Assembly (NCBI RefSeq): GCF_014646895.1
Contig: NZ_BMOD01000002.1
Span: 473,248 to 537,247, forward strand
DNA length: 64,000 bases
Direction of reading: 5' to 3'
Origin: Deinococcus roseus
GTDB taxonomy: Bacteria > Deinococcota > Deinococci > Deinococcales > Deinococcaceae
How positions within the stretch are numbered: position 1 is the first letter of the stretch; each line of letters opens with the position of its first letter. Position numbers and translations under genes: made by a program. Below the pieces are notes generated by a model. It had not been told where the DNA came from. It saw nothing but the letters and a program-made list of their open reading frames with translations, and searched no databases. Below, piece after piece: positions 1 through 7,756 of this stretch.

Positions 1-2
1 TA

Positions 3-77
3 CAGATTCATGACATGCTCGGGATACACATGATTGCGTTGTTTCAGAAGGTCTGGAGCGTCCTCAGGATGCCCTGA
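3..77 (+). CDS. possible 3' end of an upstream gene, cut by the window edge
   Basis: A reading frame open from the left edge ends at a TGA at 75-77. It encodes about 24 residues ending in VLRMP and matches no family I know. The support is positional: six bases after the stop comes a strong hairpin with a short T run, as expected at the end of a transcription unit. It is too short for any function and could be chance. Confidence 0.35.
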   Translation, partial: QIHDMLGIHMIALFQKVWSVLRMP

Positions 78-82
78 CTGTT

Positions 83-124
83 CTGCAGGTGTTCTTTTGC
101 ACAGGAACCCTGCAGGGCCTTTTG
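83..124 (+). terminator. hairpin terminator before the first lipoprotein gene
   Basis: CTGCAGG-t-GTTC (83-94) pairs with GAAC-CCTGCAG (105-115) around a ten-base loop, followed by GGCCTTTT. It probably ends whatever gene stops at 77. Confidence 0.45.
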
Positions 125-149
125 CGAACATCAAAAGCGAGGGAATCCC

Positions 150-1001
150 ATGAAAAAGCACTTCCTGATTGGACTGGCTTTGCTGGTCACGGCTTGCACC
201 AGAAACCCCGTTTCTCCTGAACAGGCCCAGGTTGAGCCCCAGGCCTCCAAGGTGATCCTTTTTGACCTCTCCAAGGCAGAAGACGCTGGAAACGCCGACT
301 GGCGCATCGATGGCGCTTACAGCAGCTGGGCAGACAGCCTGCGCAGCCTGGGGTACACGGTGCGCACCATCACCTCCGTGACCAGCAGCACACTGGTAGG
401 AGCAAGCGTGCTGGTCATTCCTGAGCCCCAGAACCCCTTTTCTCTGTCTGAAAGAGACACCATATTGAGCGCCATGAACGGCGGCATGGGCCTCTTCATG
501 ATCGCAGACCACCGCATCAGCGACCGCAACAACAACGGCTGGGACTCCCCTGAAGTCTTCAATGGCTGGGATGGAAGCACCCCCACGGGGGTCACCAGCA
601 CCTACAAGTGGAGCCTGGACAGCCAGTACCAGTTCAAAATCAAATTCAGCTTCAACAGCAGTTACAGCGACCCCGTGTACACCGCCACCCCCCTGACCAG
701 CACCCACCCCATCATTCAGGGCAGCACCTCGAGCAGCACAGACAATGTGACCAGCGCAGGCGTGTATGTCGGAACCAGTGTGGATGTCACCTCTGGTCAG
801 AGCCTGATGGGAGCCAACGGCAAAACCTACCTCGCCACCAGCAGTTACGGCTCCGGGCGCGTGGTGGCCTGGGGAGACTCCAGCACCTTCGAGGACAACA
901 CCCTCTCCAACGGCAGCAACGGGCAGTACAACAACTGGGTGAACCTCTCCAATGCCAACCTCGCCAGAAATGCGGTGAAGTGGCTGGCAAAAGACCTTTA
1001 A
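150..1001 (+). CDS. exported lipoprotein with a GATase/ThuA-like domain
   Basis: The protein has 283 residues. It starts with a Lys-containing n-region, a short hydrophobic stretch and a lipobox (LVTAC, Cys16), so it should be lipid-anchored outside the cytoplasm. The body reads like the class I glutamine-amidotransferase-like (flavodoxin-type) fold often seen beside secreted nucleases: a strand followed by DLSKAEDAGNADW, then VLVIPEPQNPF, FMIADH and DRNNNGWDSPE, and near the end RVVAWGDSSTFEDN. No nuclease or protease triad is evident. A GAGGGA ribosome site precedes the ATG. It stands alone and is convergent with the TPR gene. Export is secure; the function is unknown and the domain assignment is by recalled similarity. 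Confidence 0.7.
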   Translation: MKKHFLIGLALLVTACTRNPVSPEQAQVEPQASKVILFDLSKAEDAGNADWRIDGAYSSWADSLRSLGYTVRTITSVTSSTLVGASVLVIPEPQNPFSLSERDTILSAMNGGMGLFMIADHRISDRNNNGWDSPEVFNGWDGSTPTGVTSTYKWSLDSQYQFKIKFSFNSSYSDPVYTATPLTSTHPIIQGSTSSSTDNVTSAGVYVGTSVDVTSGQSLMGANGKTYLATSSYGSGRVVAWGDSSTFEDNTLSNGSNGQYNNWVNLSNANLARNAVKWLAKDL

Positions 1002-1030
1002 ACTGCCTCACCTGCTGAGAAAGCTTGAAC

Positions 1031-1078
1031 CTCACCCGCTGCGCTCCTCTCCTGCAAGCAGGAGAGGAGTTAGGGTTG
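1031..1078. terminator. perfect 12-bp hairpin between convergent genes
   Basis: CTCCTCTCCTGC (1044-1055) pairs exactly with GCAGGAGAGGAG (1058-1069) over a two-base gap. The flanks (CCTCACCC before, TTAGGGTTGA after) resemble a CCTCACC...GGGTTG intergenic repeat seen in many bacterial genomes. Lying between two convergent genes, it probably stops transcription both ways. Confidence 0.6.
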
Positions 1079-1083
1079 AAGCA

Positions 1084-1812
1084 TCACTTCAGCAGGACCA
1101 GTTCTTCATCCACGTAGGGATCCTGAGAACCTGCAGCCTCCAGCTCTGCTTTCAGGCGCAATTGGATTTCCAGTGCTGCATCCCGATGGCCCAGTTCACG
1201 CAAAACCCGCGCAATGCACCACCAGGCAATGCGAATGGGTTCTTTCTGACCCTGTGCCTCTCTGAACTGCAGGGCTTTCTGGAAGGTTTCCAGGGCTTCT
1301 TCAAATCTCCTGTCAGCAAAATACGACCAGCCCAGGTTGTTGAGCAGGCTGCCTTCCCATTTTTTCGCAGCAGGATCAACTGAAGCAACAATGTAATCCA
1401 GGGCCTGATGGTTGAGAGAAATGGCCTGATCGGGCTTGCTGATCGCCAGCATGTGCAGGGCATCTGCAGCAAACCCTTGCAAGCCAGCCTGATCTGCCAG
1501 CTCAAAAGCCTGCTGAAAACACAGGCTGGCCTGTTCTCTTTCACCCGCAGAATTCCAGGTTCTGCCCCGCTCCAGCAAATACCGCACCTTCACACGAGGT
1601 GAAACCTGATCCAGATGGGCTTGCAATCCATCCAGAATCTGGTGGGCCTGCTCAAACTGTTTTCTGAGGCTGTGGGTGCGGGCCAGCTGGGTCTGCAGTT
1701 CCAGCAAGGCCTCAGGCCGGGTTTGCAAGTCTGGGACCAGGGCCAGAAATTTCTGTTCTGTGGTTGCAGGATCCGAAAAGTTCCATAAAACATCAAAATC
1801 AGCGGTGGACAT
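1084..1812 (-). CDS. tetratricopeptide-repeat protein
   Basis: This 242-residue protein has no signal peptide and is almost entirely helical. It reads as TPR units: RVKYLLERGRTWNSAGEREQ, then ALHMLAISKPDQAISLNHQA, a canonical unit NNLGWSYFADRRFEEALETF, and AWWCIARVLRELGHRDAAL. Such proteins are binding scaffolds; the partner is not visible. The ATG at 1812 is preceded by TATCAT at 1820-1825 with a 7-nt gap, and TTGCTG lies 18 bp further upstream, so the mRNA is probably leaderless. The gene is monocistronic. Confidence 0.75.
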   Translation of the reverse strand: MSTADFDVLWNFSDPATTEQKFLALVPDLQTRPEALLELQTQLARTHSLRKQFEQAHQILDGLQAHLDQVSPRVKVRYLLERGRTWNSAGEREQASLCFQQAFELADQAGLQGFAADALHMLAISKPDQAISLNHQALDYIVASVDPAAKKWEGSLLNNLGWSYFADRRFEEALETFQKALQFREAQGQKEPIRIAWWCIARVLRELGHRDAALEIQLRLKAELEAAGSQDPYVDEELVLLK

Positions 1813-1819
1813 GCTTTAC

Positions 1820-1849
1820 ATGATAACCCCTGATTTCTGCTGTCAGCAA
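1820..1849 (-). promoter_or_regulatory. leaderless promoter of the TPR gene
   Basis: TTGCTG (1844-1849), an 18-bp spacer and TATCAT (1820-1825); the ATG follows 7 nt later. Predicted from consensus match only. Confidence 0.55.
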
Positions 1850-1876
1850 AATTGGCAGCTGGTTTTCTCTGGATGG

Positions 1877-2662
1877 TCAGCTTTTGACCCCATCGCCAAA
1901 CTGGGTGTTGACATCCTGAAAAGACAGGTCGCTTTCTTCCAGGCCACCATCAAGGGTGACCCGGTGGTCAAAAACGAAGCATTCCCCGGTCCAGCCGTCG
2001 TGCTGCTCAGGGCCAGTCAGGAAGTAATTCATGATGCCCCCCTCAAGCTGGTACACCTCCATGCCCAGGTCCAGCATCCAGGCGCTGGCTTTCTCACAGC
2101 GGATGCCCCCGGTGCAGAACATGGCGATGCGTTTGCCTTCCCACTCTTTCTGGTGGTCCAGCACATACTTTGCAAAATCCCGGAACTTTTTGACCCCCGG
2201 ATTGATGGCCCCTTCAAAGGTCCCAATGCGGGCCTCGAAATCGTTGCGGTTGTCCAGCAAAACCACATCTTGCTGCTGGATCAGGTTCAGCCACTGGTCT
2301 GGGGGCACCTGCACACCGGTCTTGCTGCTGGCATCCACTCCCTCAATGCCCAGAGGAACCAGTTCAGGCTTCACTTTGATTTTCAGGCGCTTGAAAGGCA
2401 TCTCGCTGGAGGGGGAACGCTTGGCCTGCAGGCCTGCAAAACGGGGGTCGGCATGCAAGGTGTTCCAGAAGGCATCCAGATTCCCCTGGGTCCCTGCCAG
2501 CATGCCATTGATGCCCTCAGAAGCCACCAGAATGCTGCCCAGCAGTTGCGATTGAACACACAGGTCTTGCAGCTCAGAAGCCAGTTGCTGTGGATCTTCC
2601 ACCTGCACAAACCTGTAAAAAGAGTCATGGTACAGATCTAACACCTCTAACACCTCTAACAC
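1877..2662 (-). CDS. trhO: tRNA uridine(34) hydroxylase TrhO, short rhodanese form
   Basis: The family hydroxylates U34 in certain tRNAs on the route to 5-(carboxy)methoxyuridine. Signatures are an N-terminal FYRFVQVED segment, LVASEGINGMLAG, and a rhodanese domain with active-site loop CTGGIRCEKASAW (Cys about residue 183), then QLEGGIMNY. At about 261 residues it lacks the Cys-rich C-terminal extension of E. coli YceA, so it is a short-form member. I chose a GTG at 2662 because TACAAT (2669-2674) lies 6 nt upstream, a leaderless arrangement; the ATG at 2698 would add 12 residues and place that box inside the gene. The start lies in a three-fold 9-bp repeat, so nearby GTG codons are also possible. 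Confidence 0.85.
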   Translation of the reverse strand: MLEVLEVLDLYHDSFYRFVQVEDPQQLASELQDLCVQSQLLGSILVASEGINGMLAGTQGNLDAFWNTLHADPRFAGLQAKRSPSSEMPFKRLKIKVKPELVPLGIEGVDASSKTGVQVPPDQWLNLIQQQDVVLLDNRNDFEARIGTFEGAINPGVKKFRDFAKYVLDHQKEWEGKRIAMFCTGGIRCEKASAWMLDLGMEVYQLEGGIMNYFLTGPEQHDGWTGECFVFDHRVTLDGGLEESDLSFQDVNTQFGDGVKS

Positions 2663-2730
2663 CAGCACATTGTACCAGTCTGTTTTGCATTGTCCCATGC
2701 AAAACCTTTTCCCAGAATCTCAGAAAAACC

Positions 2731-2758
2731 AAAAATGCAGCAGGGTTTCCTGCTGCAT
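2731..2758 (-). terminator. terminator of the SLH/collagen/barrel gene
   Basis: On the minus strand ATGCAGCAGG, a 4-nt loop and CCTGCTGCAT are followed by TTTTT. The 10-bp stem is perfect and lies about 60 bp after the stop codon. Confidence 0.8.
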
Positions 2759-2816
2759 CGTGTTTGATTTGCGTTGGGCCCAGTGTTGAAGTCAGTGTTG
2801 CATCAGAAAGATGGGC

Positions 2817-4286
2817 TCAGAAGCTGAACTTCACACCAATGCGGGATTTCACGCCCAGGTTGTTGGTGGCATCGGTGGTGTTGAGGGTCAGGTTGTACTG
2901 GGGATCCAATTCACCGAACAGCGCAATGCGGTCTGTGAGGTTGAAGTTGGCACCCAGCAGCCCTCCAATGTAGAAATCAGATCCAGAACCGGAACCGTTC
3001 TGCAAAGGACCCTGCTTCCAGCCTGCTCCCACACCCACGTAAGGGCTGAAGCGGCCCCCATTGCCAAAATCCATGATCAGGTTGGCGTTGATGTCCAGGG
3101 CGCTGTTGCTGGGACGGTAAGAAGCCCCCAGACGCAATCCAGCGTTGCCCAGCACCCGGTTCACCCCGATGTTGGCTCCGAATTCCAGGCGGTCTGTGAA
3201 AGCACTGTTGTCGGTCAGGCCAGCAACACCGTTCAGAGACACATAGAATCTGGGCTGATAAACCGGAGCTGTTGCTGTGAAATCGCTGCTCTGGTCTGTG
3301 CTGGTGGTGGGGTCTGGTACAGCCACAGGAGTGGCGGTGTCCGGCGTGGTGGGTGCAATGTCCACAGTGGGTGTGGTGGGTGTGGTGGTTGTGGTGGTGT
3401 TTGTGGCAGTGTCAGGTGTGGTGGGGACAACAGCACTGACACCGGGTTCACCCTGTGGGCCTGCAGAACCAGCAGGTCCCTGAGGTCCAGTTTCACCTTG
3501 AGGTCCCTGTAGGCCCGCAGGACCAGCGGGACCCTGAGCTCCAGTCTCGCCCTGCGGTCCCTGAGGACCGGTGGCTCCTGCTTCTCCAGCAGGACCCTGA
3601 GCTCCAGTCTCGCCCTGCGGTCCCTGAGGACCGGTGGCTCCTGCTTCTCCAGCAGGACCCTGAGCTCCAGTTTCACCCTGCGGTCCCTGAGGACCGGTGG
3701 CTCCTGCTTCTCCAGCAGGACCCTGAGCTCCAGTTTCACCCTGTGGTCCCTGAGGACCTGCAGGCCCGGCTGGTCCCGCTGGACCTTGTGGGCCAGGGGT
3801 GGCCTGAATGGTGGCCAGTTGCTCCTGGGTGGCGGCAAGCTGCTGCTGGGTGGCATCCAATTGGGCAATCAGTTCATCAATCTGGGCTTCCAGATCGTCA
3901 ATGCGAGCATCGCGGTCGGCATCGGCTTCTGCATTGGCTTCCAGATCGGCCTGAATCTGTTCAAATTCACCGCTCAGTTCACTCACGGCGTTCTGGATCA
4001 GGGTGAGGCCATCGTCATCCACCTGTTTGATGCTGGGGCTGTTGATCAGGCGGTACAGAATCAGGGCCATCTGGTAACGGGTGAGGTTTTCGCCTCCGCG
4101 GAAGGTGCCATCCGGGAAACCTTCCACCAGACCGTTTTCCACCGCATATTTCACGGCTTCTTCTGCCCAGTGTCCAGCTGGAACGTCAGAGAGGGTGGGT
4201 GTGACGGCAGTGGTGTCGGTGGTCTGTGCAAAGGCAATGGGTGCACTGAGAACAATGGCGGCAGTTAAAATCAACCTTTTACGCAT
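2817..4286 (-). CDS. SLH-domain outer-membrane protein with collagen-like stalk and beta-barrel
   Basis: The 489 residues run in this order. Signal peptide 1-20 (cleavage after AFA). SLH domain about 32-82 (LSDVPAGHWAEEAVKYAVEN, then FPDGTFRG and LTRYQMALILYRL). Long coiled coil about 95-163 with heptads such as DDLEAQIDELIAQLD. An uninterrupted Gly-X-Y collagen-like tract about 165-283. A Thr/Pro linker 284-345. A C-terminal beta-barrel 346-489 ending in KFSF, the terminal Phe typical of barrel assembly. SLH domains bind wall polymers, so the protein should tether the outer membrane to the wall, as Deinococcus SlpA-type proteins do; the collagen stalk is an unusual addition. The gene has its own terminator and no operon partner. 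Confidence 0.85.
   Translation of the reverse strand: MRKRLILTAAIVLSAPIAFAQTTDTTAVTPTLSDVPAGHWAEEAVKYAVENGLVEGFPDGTFRGGENLTRYQMALILYRLINSPSIKQVDDDGLTLIQNAVSELSGEFEQIQADLEANAEADADRDARIDDLEAQIDELIAQLDATQQQLAATQEQLATIQATPGPQGPAGPAGPAGPQGPQGETGAQGPAGEAGATGPQGPQGETGAQGPAGEAGATGPQGPQGETGAQGPAGEAGATGPQGPQGETGAQGPAGPAGLQGPQGETGPQGPAGSAGPQGEPGVSAVVPTTPDTATNTTTTTTPTTPTVDIAPTTPDTATPVAVPDPTTSTDQSSDFTATAPVYQPRFYVSLNGVAGLTDNSAFTDRLEFGANIGVNRVLGNAGLRLGASYRPSNSALDINANLIMDFGNGGRFSPYVGVGAGWKQGPLQNGSGSGSDFYIGGLLGANFNLTDRIALFGELDPQYNLTLNTTDATNNLGVKSRIGVKFSF
3478..3790 (-). repeat. 63-bp tandem repeats encoding the collagen-like tract
   Basis: Near-perfect 63-bp units, each encoding 21 residues (seven Gly-X-Y triplets), lie at 3541-3603, 3604-3666 and 3667-3729, with diverged partial units on each side. 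Differences between units are mostly silent or conservative. Such arrays can expand or contract by slippage or recombination, changing stalk length in 21-residue steps. Confidence 0.9.
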
Positions 4287-4505
4287 GCTTTTTCCCCGCT
4301 TTCTTCGTGATGAAATGCAAGTTCATCTGCCCATCACGCTAAGCAGGAGCCATGATGCAGGCATAAAGAAAAATTAAACCCCATGGCTTCCTTAGCATTT
4401 TTCACAATTCAAAAGTCATGTCTGGAACAATCAGCAAGCAAAGATGAGGGTTTTTAACAAATCCTAAAGCCCCCTGCTTTCTTCATGGTTGGACTCATGC
4501 TTGCT

Positions 4506-5105
4506 TCATGAGTCAAGCAAGACTTTTCCCTGCCCTCTGGTGGCGTCCTGAACTTGCTGCTGGAGCTGTTCCAGCTCATCGGCAAGAAGACTGAGCTGAA
4601 AGGTCAGACCCTGCTCAGTGTATTCCTCAGAGCGGTCAAAAAGGGTGTGGTTCTCCAGCAGTCGGTAAAGCACACTGGTGAGTTCAAAAGGCACCTGAAT
4701 GGTGAGGTCTATTCTGGGCAGTTCCTGGTGCTTTGCAGCGGTCCTCAGGGCTTCTGCAGCAGAGCCCCCATATGCCCGCACCAGACCTCCTGCCCCCAGT
4801 TTGGTGCCCCCGTAATAGCGCACCACAGCAACCACCGTGTGATCCAGCCCTTGCCCTTCAATGGCCCTGAGGATAGGCTGTCCTGCGGTGCCTCCAGGTT
4901 CCCCATCGTCATTGAAACGGTAATTCTGCTCAATTCTGTAAGCCCAGCAGACATGCGTGGCTTCCGGATGCTTTGTCCGAATGCCCTGCACAAAAGCCAG
5001 GGCCTCTTCTGGTGCATCTGCACGTGAAGCGTACACCAGAAAATCTGAACCTTTGACTTGTTCCTGGTGCTCTGTGGGGTGTTTGAGGGTGGTGAACAGG
5101 GCCAT
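4506..5105 (-). CDS. yigZ: YigZ/IMPACT family protein
   Basis: The 199-residue protein has the two-part UPF0029 layout. The N-terminal IMPACT domain shows FNDDGEPGGTAGQPIL, TVVAVVRYYGGTKLGAGGL and AYGGSAAEAL. A smaller C-terminal domain (about 135-199) starts after IDLTIQVPFE. Eukaryotic IMPACT modulates GCN2; the bacterial role is not settled, though ribosome or nucleic-acid binding has been suggested. The ATG at 5105 follows TATGCT by 8 nt, so the message may be leaderless. It is preceded on the same strand by a NUDIX gene, separated by a short low-complexity GGCAGAAAGC-type arm at 5139-5175. Confidence 0.88.
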   Translation of the reverse strand: MALFTTLKHPTEHQEQVKGSDFLVYASRADAPEEALAFVQGIRTKHPEATHVCWAYRIEQNYRFNDDGEPGGTAGQPILRAIEGQGLDHTVVAVVRYYGGTKLGAGGLVRAYGGSAAEALRTAAKHQELPRIDLTIQVPFELTSVLYRLLENHTLFDRSEEYTEQGLTFQLSLLADELEQLQQQVQDATRGQGKVLLDS

Positions 5106-5175
5106 GACAAGTCAGCATAACGGATTGCCGAGGGTTGATGGCTGAAGGCAGAAAGCGGAAGGCTGACCGCTTGAT

Positions 5176-5760
5176 CTACAGCAAACCCTTCTCTTTCAGC
5201 AAAGACCGGGCCTGATAAAGCGCGATCACAGAGTTGCCGTCCAGAATTTCTCCGGCTTCCAGCATCCGGTAAACCTCGCTTATAGGGGTCAATTTGAGGG
5301 TCAAAAGCTCACTTTCTTCTAATTGAGGTTCACCAAGTGTCACCCCCAGCGCGACAAAAGGATAAAAAACTGCACCACTGAAAGCGGGTTGAGGGTAGAA
5401 AGCAGGCAATGGGTGCCATTCTGTGGCCTCTCCTCCGACTTCCTCCAGCAGTTCCCGCTGGGCACATTTCAGGATGTCTTCGCCGGGTTCCACGCTCCCA
5501 GCGGGCACTTCGGTGATCACCCGGCGCAACGGGTGGCGGTACTGTTCAATCAGGGCAACCTGTCCATCTTCAGTGATGGGCAAAATGAACACGGCTGCCC
5601 CTCCCCGCGGGCGGTAGACATACTCAAATTGCATCCCACTGGGGGTTTCCACCTGATCCACCAGAATCCTGCGGGGTCTGGGGTGGATTTCCCGGGTGGC
5701 GAGAACCCTGTACTTTTCGATTGGAGCTTCATGAAACAAATCCCAGTTGCGGTGGCGCAT
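5176..5760 (-). CDS. NUDIX hydrolase, ADP-ribose pyrophosphatase-like
   Basis: The protein has 194 residues. The NUDIX box is intact: GSVEPGEDILKCAQRELLEE followed by VGG, with the metal-binding REXXEE core. The PLPAFYPQPAFS segment and overall size fit the ADP-ribose/NDP-sugar pyrophosphatase branch (NudF-like), which would cut ADP-ribose to AMP and ribose 5-phosphate. Its ATG at 5760 overlaps the start region of the divergent amidase in a shared GCATGC. TACCTT lies 6 nt upstream of the ATG, suggesting a leaderless transcript. The exact substrate cannot be read from sequence. Confidence 0.85.
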   Translation of the reverse strand: MRHRNWDLFHEAPIEKYRVLATREIHPRPRRILVDQVETPSGMQFEYVYRPRGGAAVFILPITEDGQVALIEQYRHPLRRVITEVPAGSVEPGEDILKCAQRELLEEVGGEATEWHPLPAFYPQPAFSGAVFYPFVALGVTLGEPQLEESELLTLKLTPISEVYRMLEAGEILDGNSVIALYQARSLLKEKGLL

Positions 5761-6811
5761 GCATTTAAGGTACTACGAAGAGGTGCACCACCTTGCGCGT
5801 TTTTTCACGGCTTTACTGGCTCCTCTCGTTCTCACCAGCACCCTTGCCCAGAGTCTTCTGGCCGCTCCGCGCTACGCCAAACGCGAAGGTTTCACCCGGG
5901 TGGTTCTGGACCTTCCTCCAGAAACCCCTTACCTGATCACCTACCTGCCCGATGGGGTGCAAATCCGCCTGAACGGCCTGATTGCCGATGCCCTCTCTGG
6001 CACCATCAACCTGGAGGATGTGCAGTCCTGGTCTTATGTGGCGGATCCTCTCGGTGTCACTGTGCGCTTCAAAACCCCTTTTCCAGTCTCAGATCAGCAC
6101 GGACTGAAGTTTCTGCCCCTTCCTCCCAGCGCAGACAGCACCCAGCTTCGTCTGGTGCTGGATTTCTCCCCAGGCATGTTGAGGATTGACCCTTTTCTGC
6201 CCCAGCAACTTCCGGTTTTTCCACCCAACAGCCAGATCGTGCTGGACCCCGGTCATGGAGGCAGCGACCCTGGAGCCACCGGAGGGGTCATCGAGAAAGA
6301 GGTCACCCTGACCATTGCTCGTCTGGTGCGGGATTACCTGAGTCAGGCTGGAGCCCTGGTGACCCTGACCCGTGATGGCGATGTGGACCTCAGCCCCAAC
6401 AAAGACCGGGACCTGAAAGCCCGTGCTGCCATGGGCCGTTATCCCCAGCAGTACCTGGTCAGCATTCATGTGAACAGCGACACCGCAGGCAACGGAGCAG
6501 GCATCGAAACCTGGTATTACACCCCCCAGAGTCGCCTTTTCGCAGAAGCCCTGCAGGCAAGGGTGATCGAAACCACAGGCCACACTTCCCGTGGCGTCAA
6601 ACGGGCCCCTTTTGTGGTGATCAAGGAAGCTTACGTGCCCTCTGCTCTGGTGGAGGTGGGCTTCACCAGTCACCTGCTGGACAGTGAAAACCTCAGGAAC
6701 AATGATCACCTGCACCGCATTGCTTACGGCATTGCCCGGGCCATCCGGGACCAGTATCCAGCCGTGGTGGTGCCCTCACCTGAAGTGCTGCCTGCAGAGC
6801 TGTACCCGTAA
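5759..6811 (+). CDS. N-acetylmuramoyl-L-alanine amidase with AMIN domain
   Basis: This is a cell-wall hydrolase that cleaves the bond between MurNAc and the peptide stem. A signal-type hydrophobic stretch (FFTALLAPLVLTSTLA) leads to an AMIN-type domain with RYAKREGFTRVVLDLP, then an Amidase_3 domain from about residue 160. Zinc ligands sit in LDPGHGGSDPGATG, the following GVIEKEVTL and LVSIHVNSDT; the distal catalytic segment is SALVEVGFTSH. Length is normal for the family. The start is uncertain: ATG 5759 is used here, ATG 5747 is possible, and a GTG at 5783 placed 6 nt after TACTAC would give a tidier signal peptide. It is divergent from the NUDIX gene. Confidence 0.88.
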   Translation: MHLRYYEEVHHLARFFTALLAPLVLTSTLAQSLLAAPRYAKREGFTRVVLDLPPETPYLITYLPDGVQIRLNGLIADALSGTINLEDVQSWSYVADPLGVTVRFKTPFPVSDQHGLKFLPLPPSADSTQLRLVLDFSPGMLRIDPFLPQQLPVFPPNSQIVLDPGHGGSDPGATGGVIEKEVTLTIARLVRDYLSQAGALVTLTRDGDVDLSPNKDRDLKARAAMGRYPQQYLVSIHVNSDTAGNGAGIETWYYTPQSRLFAEALQARVIETTGHTSRGVKRAPFVVIKEAYVPSALVEVGFTSHLLDSENLRNNDHLHRIAYGIARAIRDQYPAVVVPSPEVLPAELYP

Positions 6812-6868
6812 GGCAATGGGTCTAAATGAAAAAGCGTTCCGCGTCTGGAAATCGGTAAAATGTGAGGC

Positions 6869-7726
6869 ATGCAACTGATTGAACAACTGCAGCACCTCTT
6901 TGGAGGGCTGGGACCTTTCTGGCTGTACATCACCCAACTGGGCAATGACATGGCTTTTATCGCGCTGCTGGCTTTGTATTACTGGCTGGTCAGCCCTGCT
7001 GGCGGAAGGCAACTGGGGGTGTGGTTCGGACTCAGCCTGCTGGTCAACACCGTGATCAAGGACAGCCTGGGCACCCAGCGGCCTTACGACCTCAAAGCAG
7101 GCATTGCCAGTGAAGCTGCCATGAAAACCGGCACCGGACCGGGCTTCCCCAGTGGGCATGCCCAGATGAGCGCCACTTTGTGGTGGATTGCCGCCGCCCA
7201 GGTCAGAAAAAGCTGGTTCTGGGTGCTGGCCTCTGTGCTGGTGGTGCTCATCGGGCTGTCCCGCATTGTGCTGGGGGTGCATTTCCCCGCAGATGTGATG
7301 GGTGGTCTGATTCTGGGTGCCTTGTTCGTGATGACCGCTGCCTTTGTGCAGGTTCCAGGGCTGAACATGCTGGCCCGCGTTCTGACCGGGGTGATCGGTC
7401 TGGTGCTGGCTTACCTGCTGCCCGATCTGGCGCTCAGCATTGCGGTGCTGGCAGGCTCACTGATCTGCAGTGGCAAATACCATGTCCCCCGAACAGCAGG
7501 TCACAAGCTGGCAACCGCTCTGGTGGGTCTGCTGCTGGTGGCCATCGTGTACATCGGCCCCAAAGTGGTGCTGAGTGACGACATGGAACACAGTGGCATC
7601 GGGGAATTCCTGCGCTACTTTGCACTGGTTCTGGTGGCCCTGGCTGCCGTGCCCAGAATCATGCGTTTTCAGCGTCTGGCCGTTGAACCTGCACCTGCTC
7701 TGGGTGCCCAGGTGACTGCGGATTGA
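6869..7726 (+). CDS. PAP2-family membrane phosphatase
   Basis: A 285-residue integral membrane protein with several hydrophobic helices. The three PAP2 motifs are present in order: KDSLGTQRP, PSGH and SRIVLGVHFPAD, carrying the catalytic His pair and phosphate-binding Lys/Arg. Known relatives dephosphorylate phosphatidic acid, phosphatidylglycerol phosphate or undecaprenyl pyrophosphate. C-terminal to the catalytic core there are extra membrane segments (about 160-250) that short undecaprenyl phosphatases lack. The ATG follows TAAAAT (6856-6861) by 7 nt, so the transcript is probably leaderless. It is adjacent to a wall amidase, which fits a role in envelope metabolism, but the substrate is inferred. 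Confidence 0.85.
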   Translation: MQLIEQLQHLFGGLGPFWLYITQLGNDMAFIALLALYYWLVSPAGGRQLGVWFGLSLLVNTVIKDSLGTQRPYDLKAGIASEAAMKTGTGPGFPSGHAQMSATLWWIAAAQVRKSWFWVLASVLVVLIGLSRIVLGVHFPADVMGGLILGALFVMTAAFVQVPGLNMLARVLTGVIGLVLAYLLPDLALSIAVLAGSLICSGKYHVPRTAGHKLATALVGLLLVAIVYIGPKVVLSDDMEHSGIGEFLRYFALVLVALAAVPRIMRFQRLAVEPAPALGAQVTAD

Positions 7727-7756
7727 TCCTGTTTGCCCCAGCCCTGGAATACCTAT

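Noticed and set aside
3478..3790. Direct repeats considered as a CRISPR array
   Set aside because: Units are contiguous with no spacers and encode collagen triplets in frame.
2811..4268. Plus-strand frames opposite the collagen-like repeats
   Set aside because: They mirror the 63-bp repeats; the minus frame has signal peptide, SLH and barrel in order.
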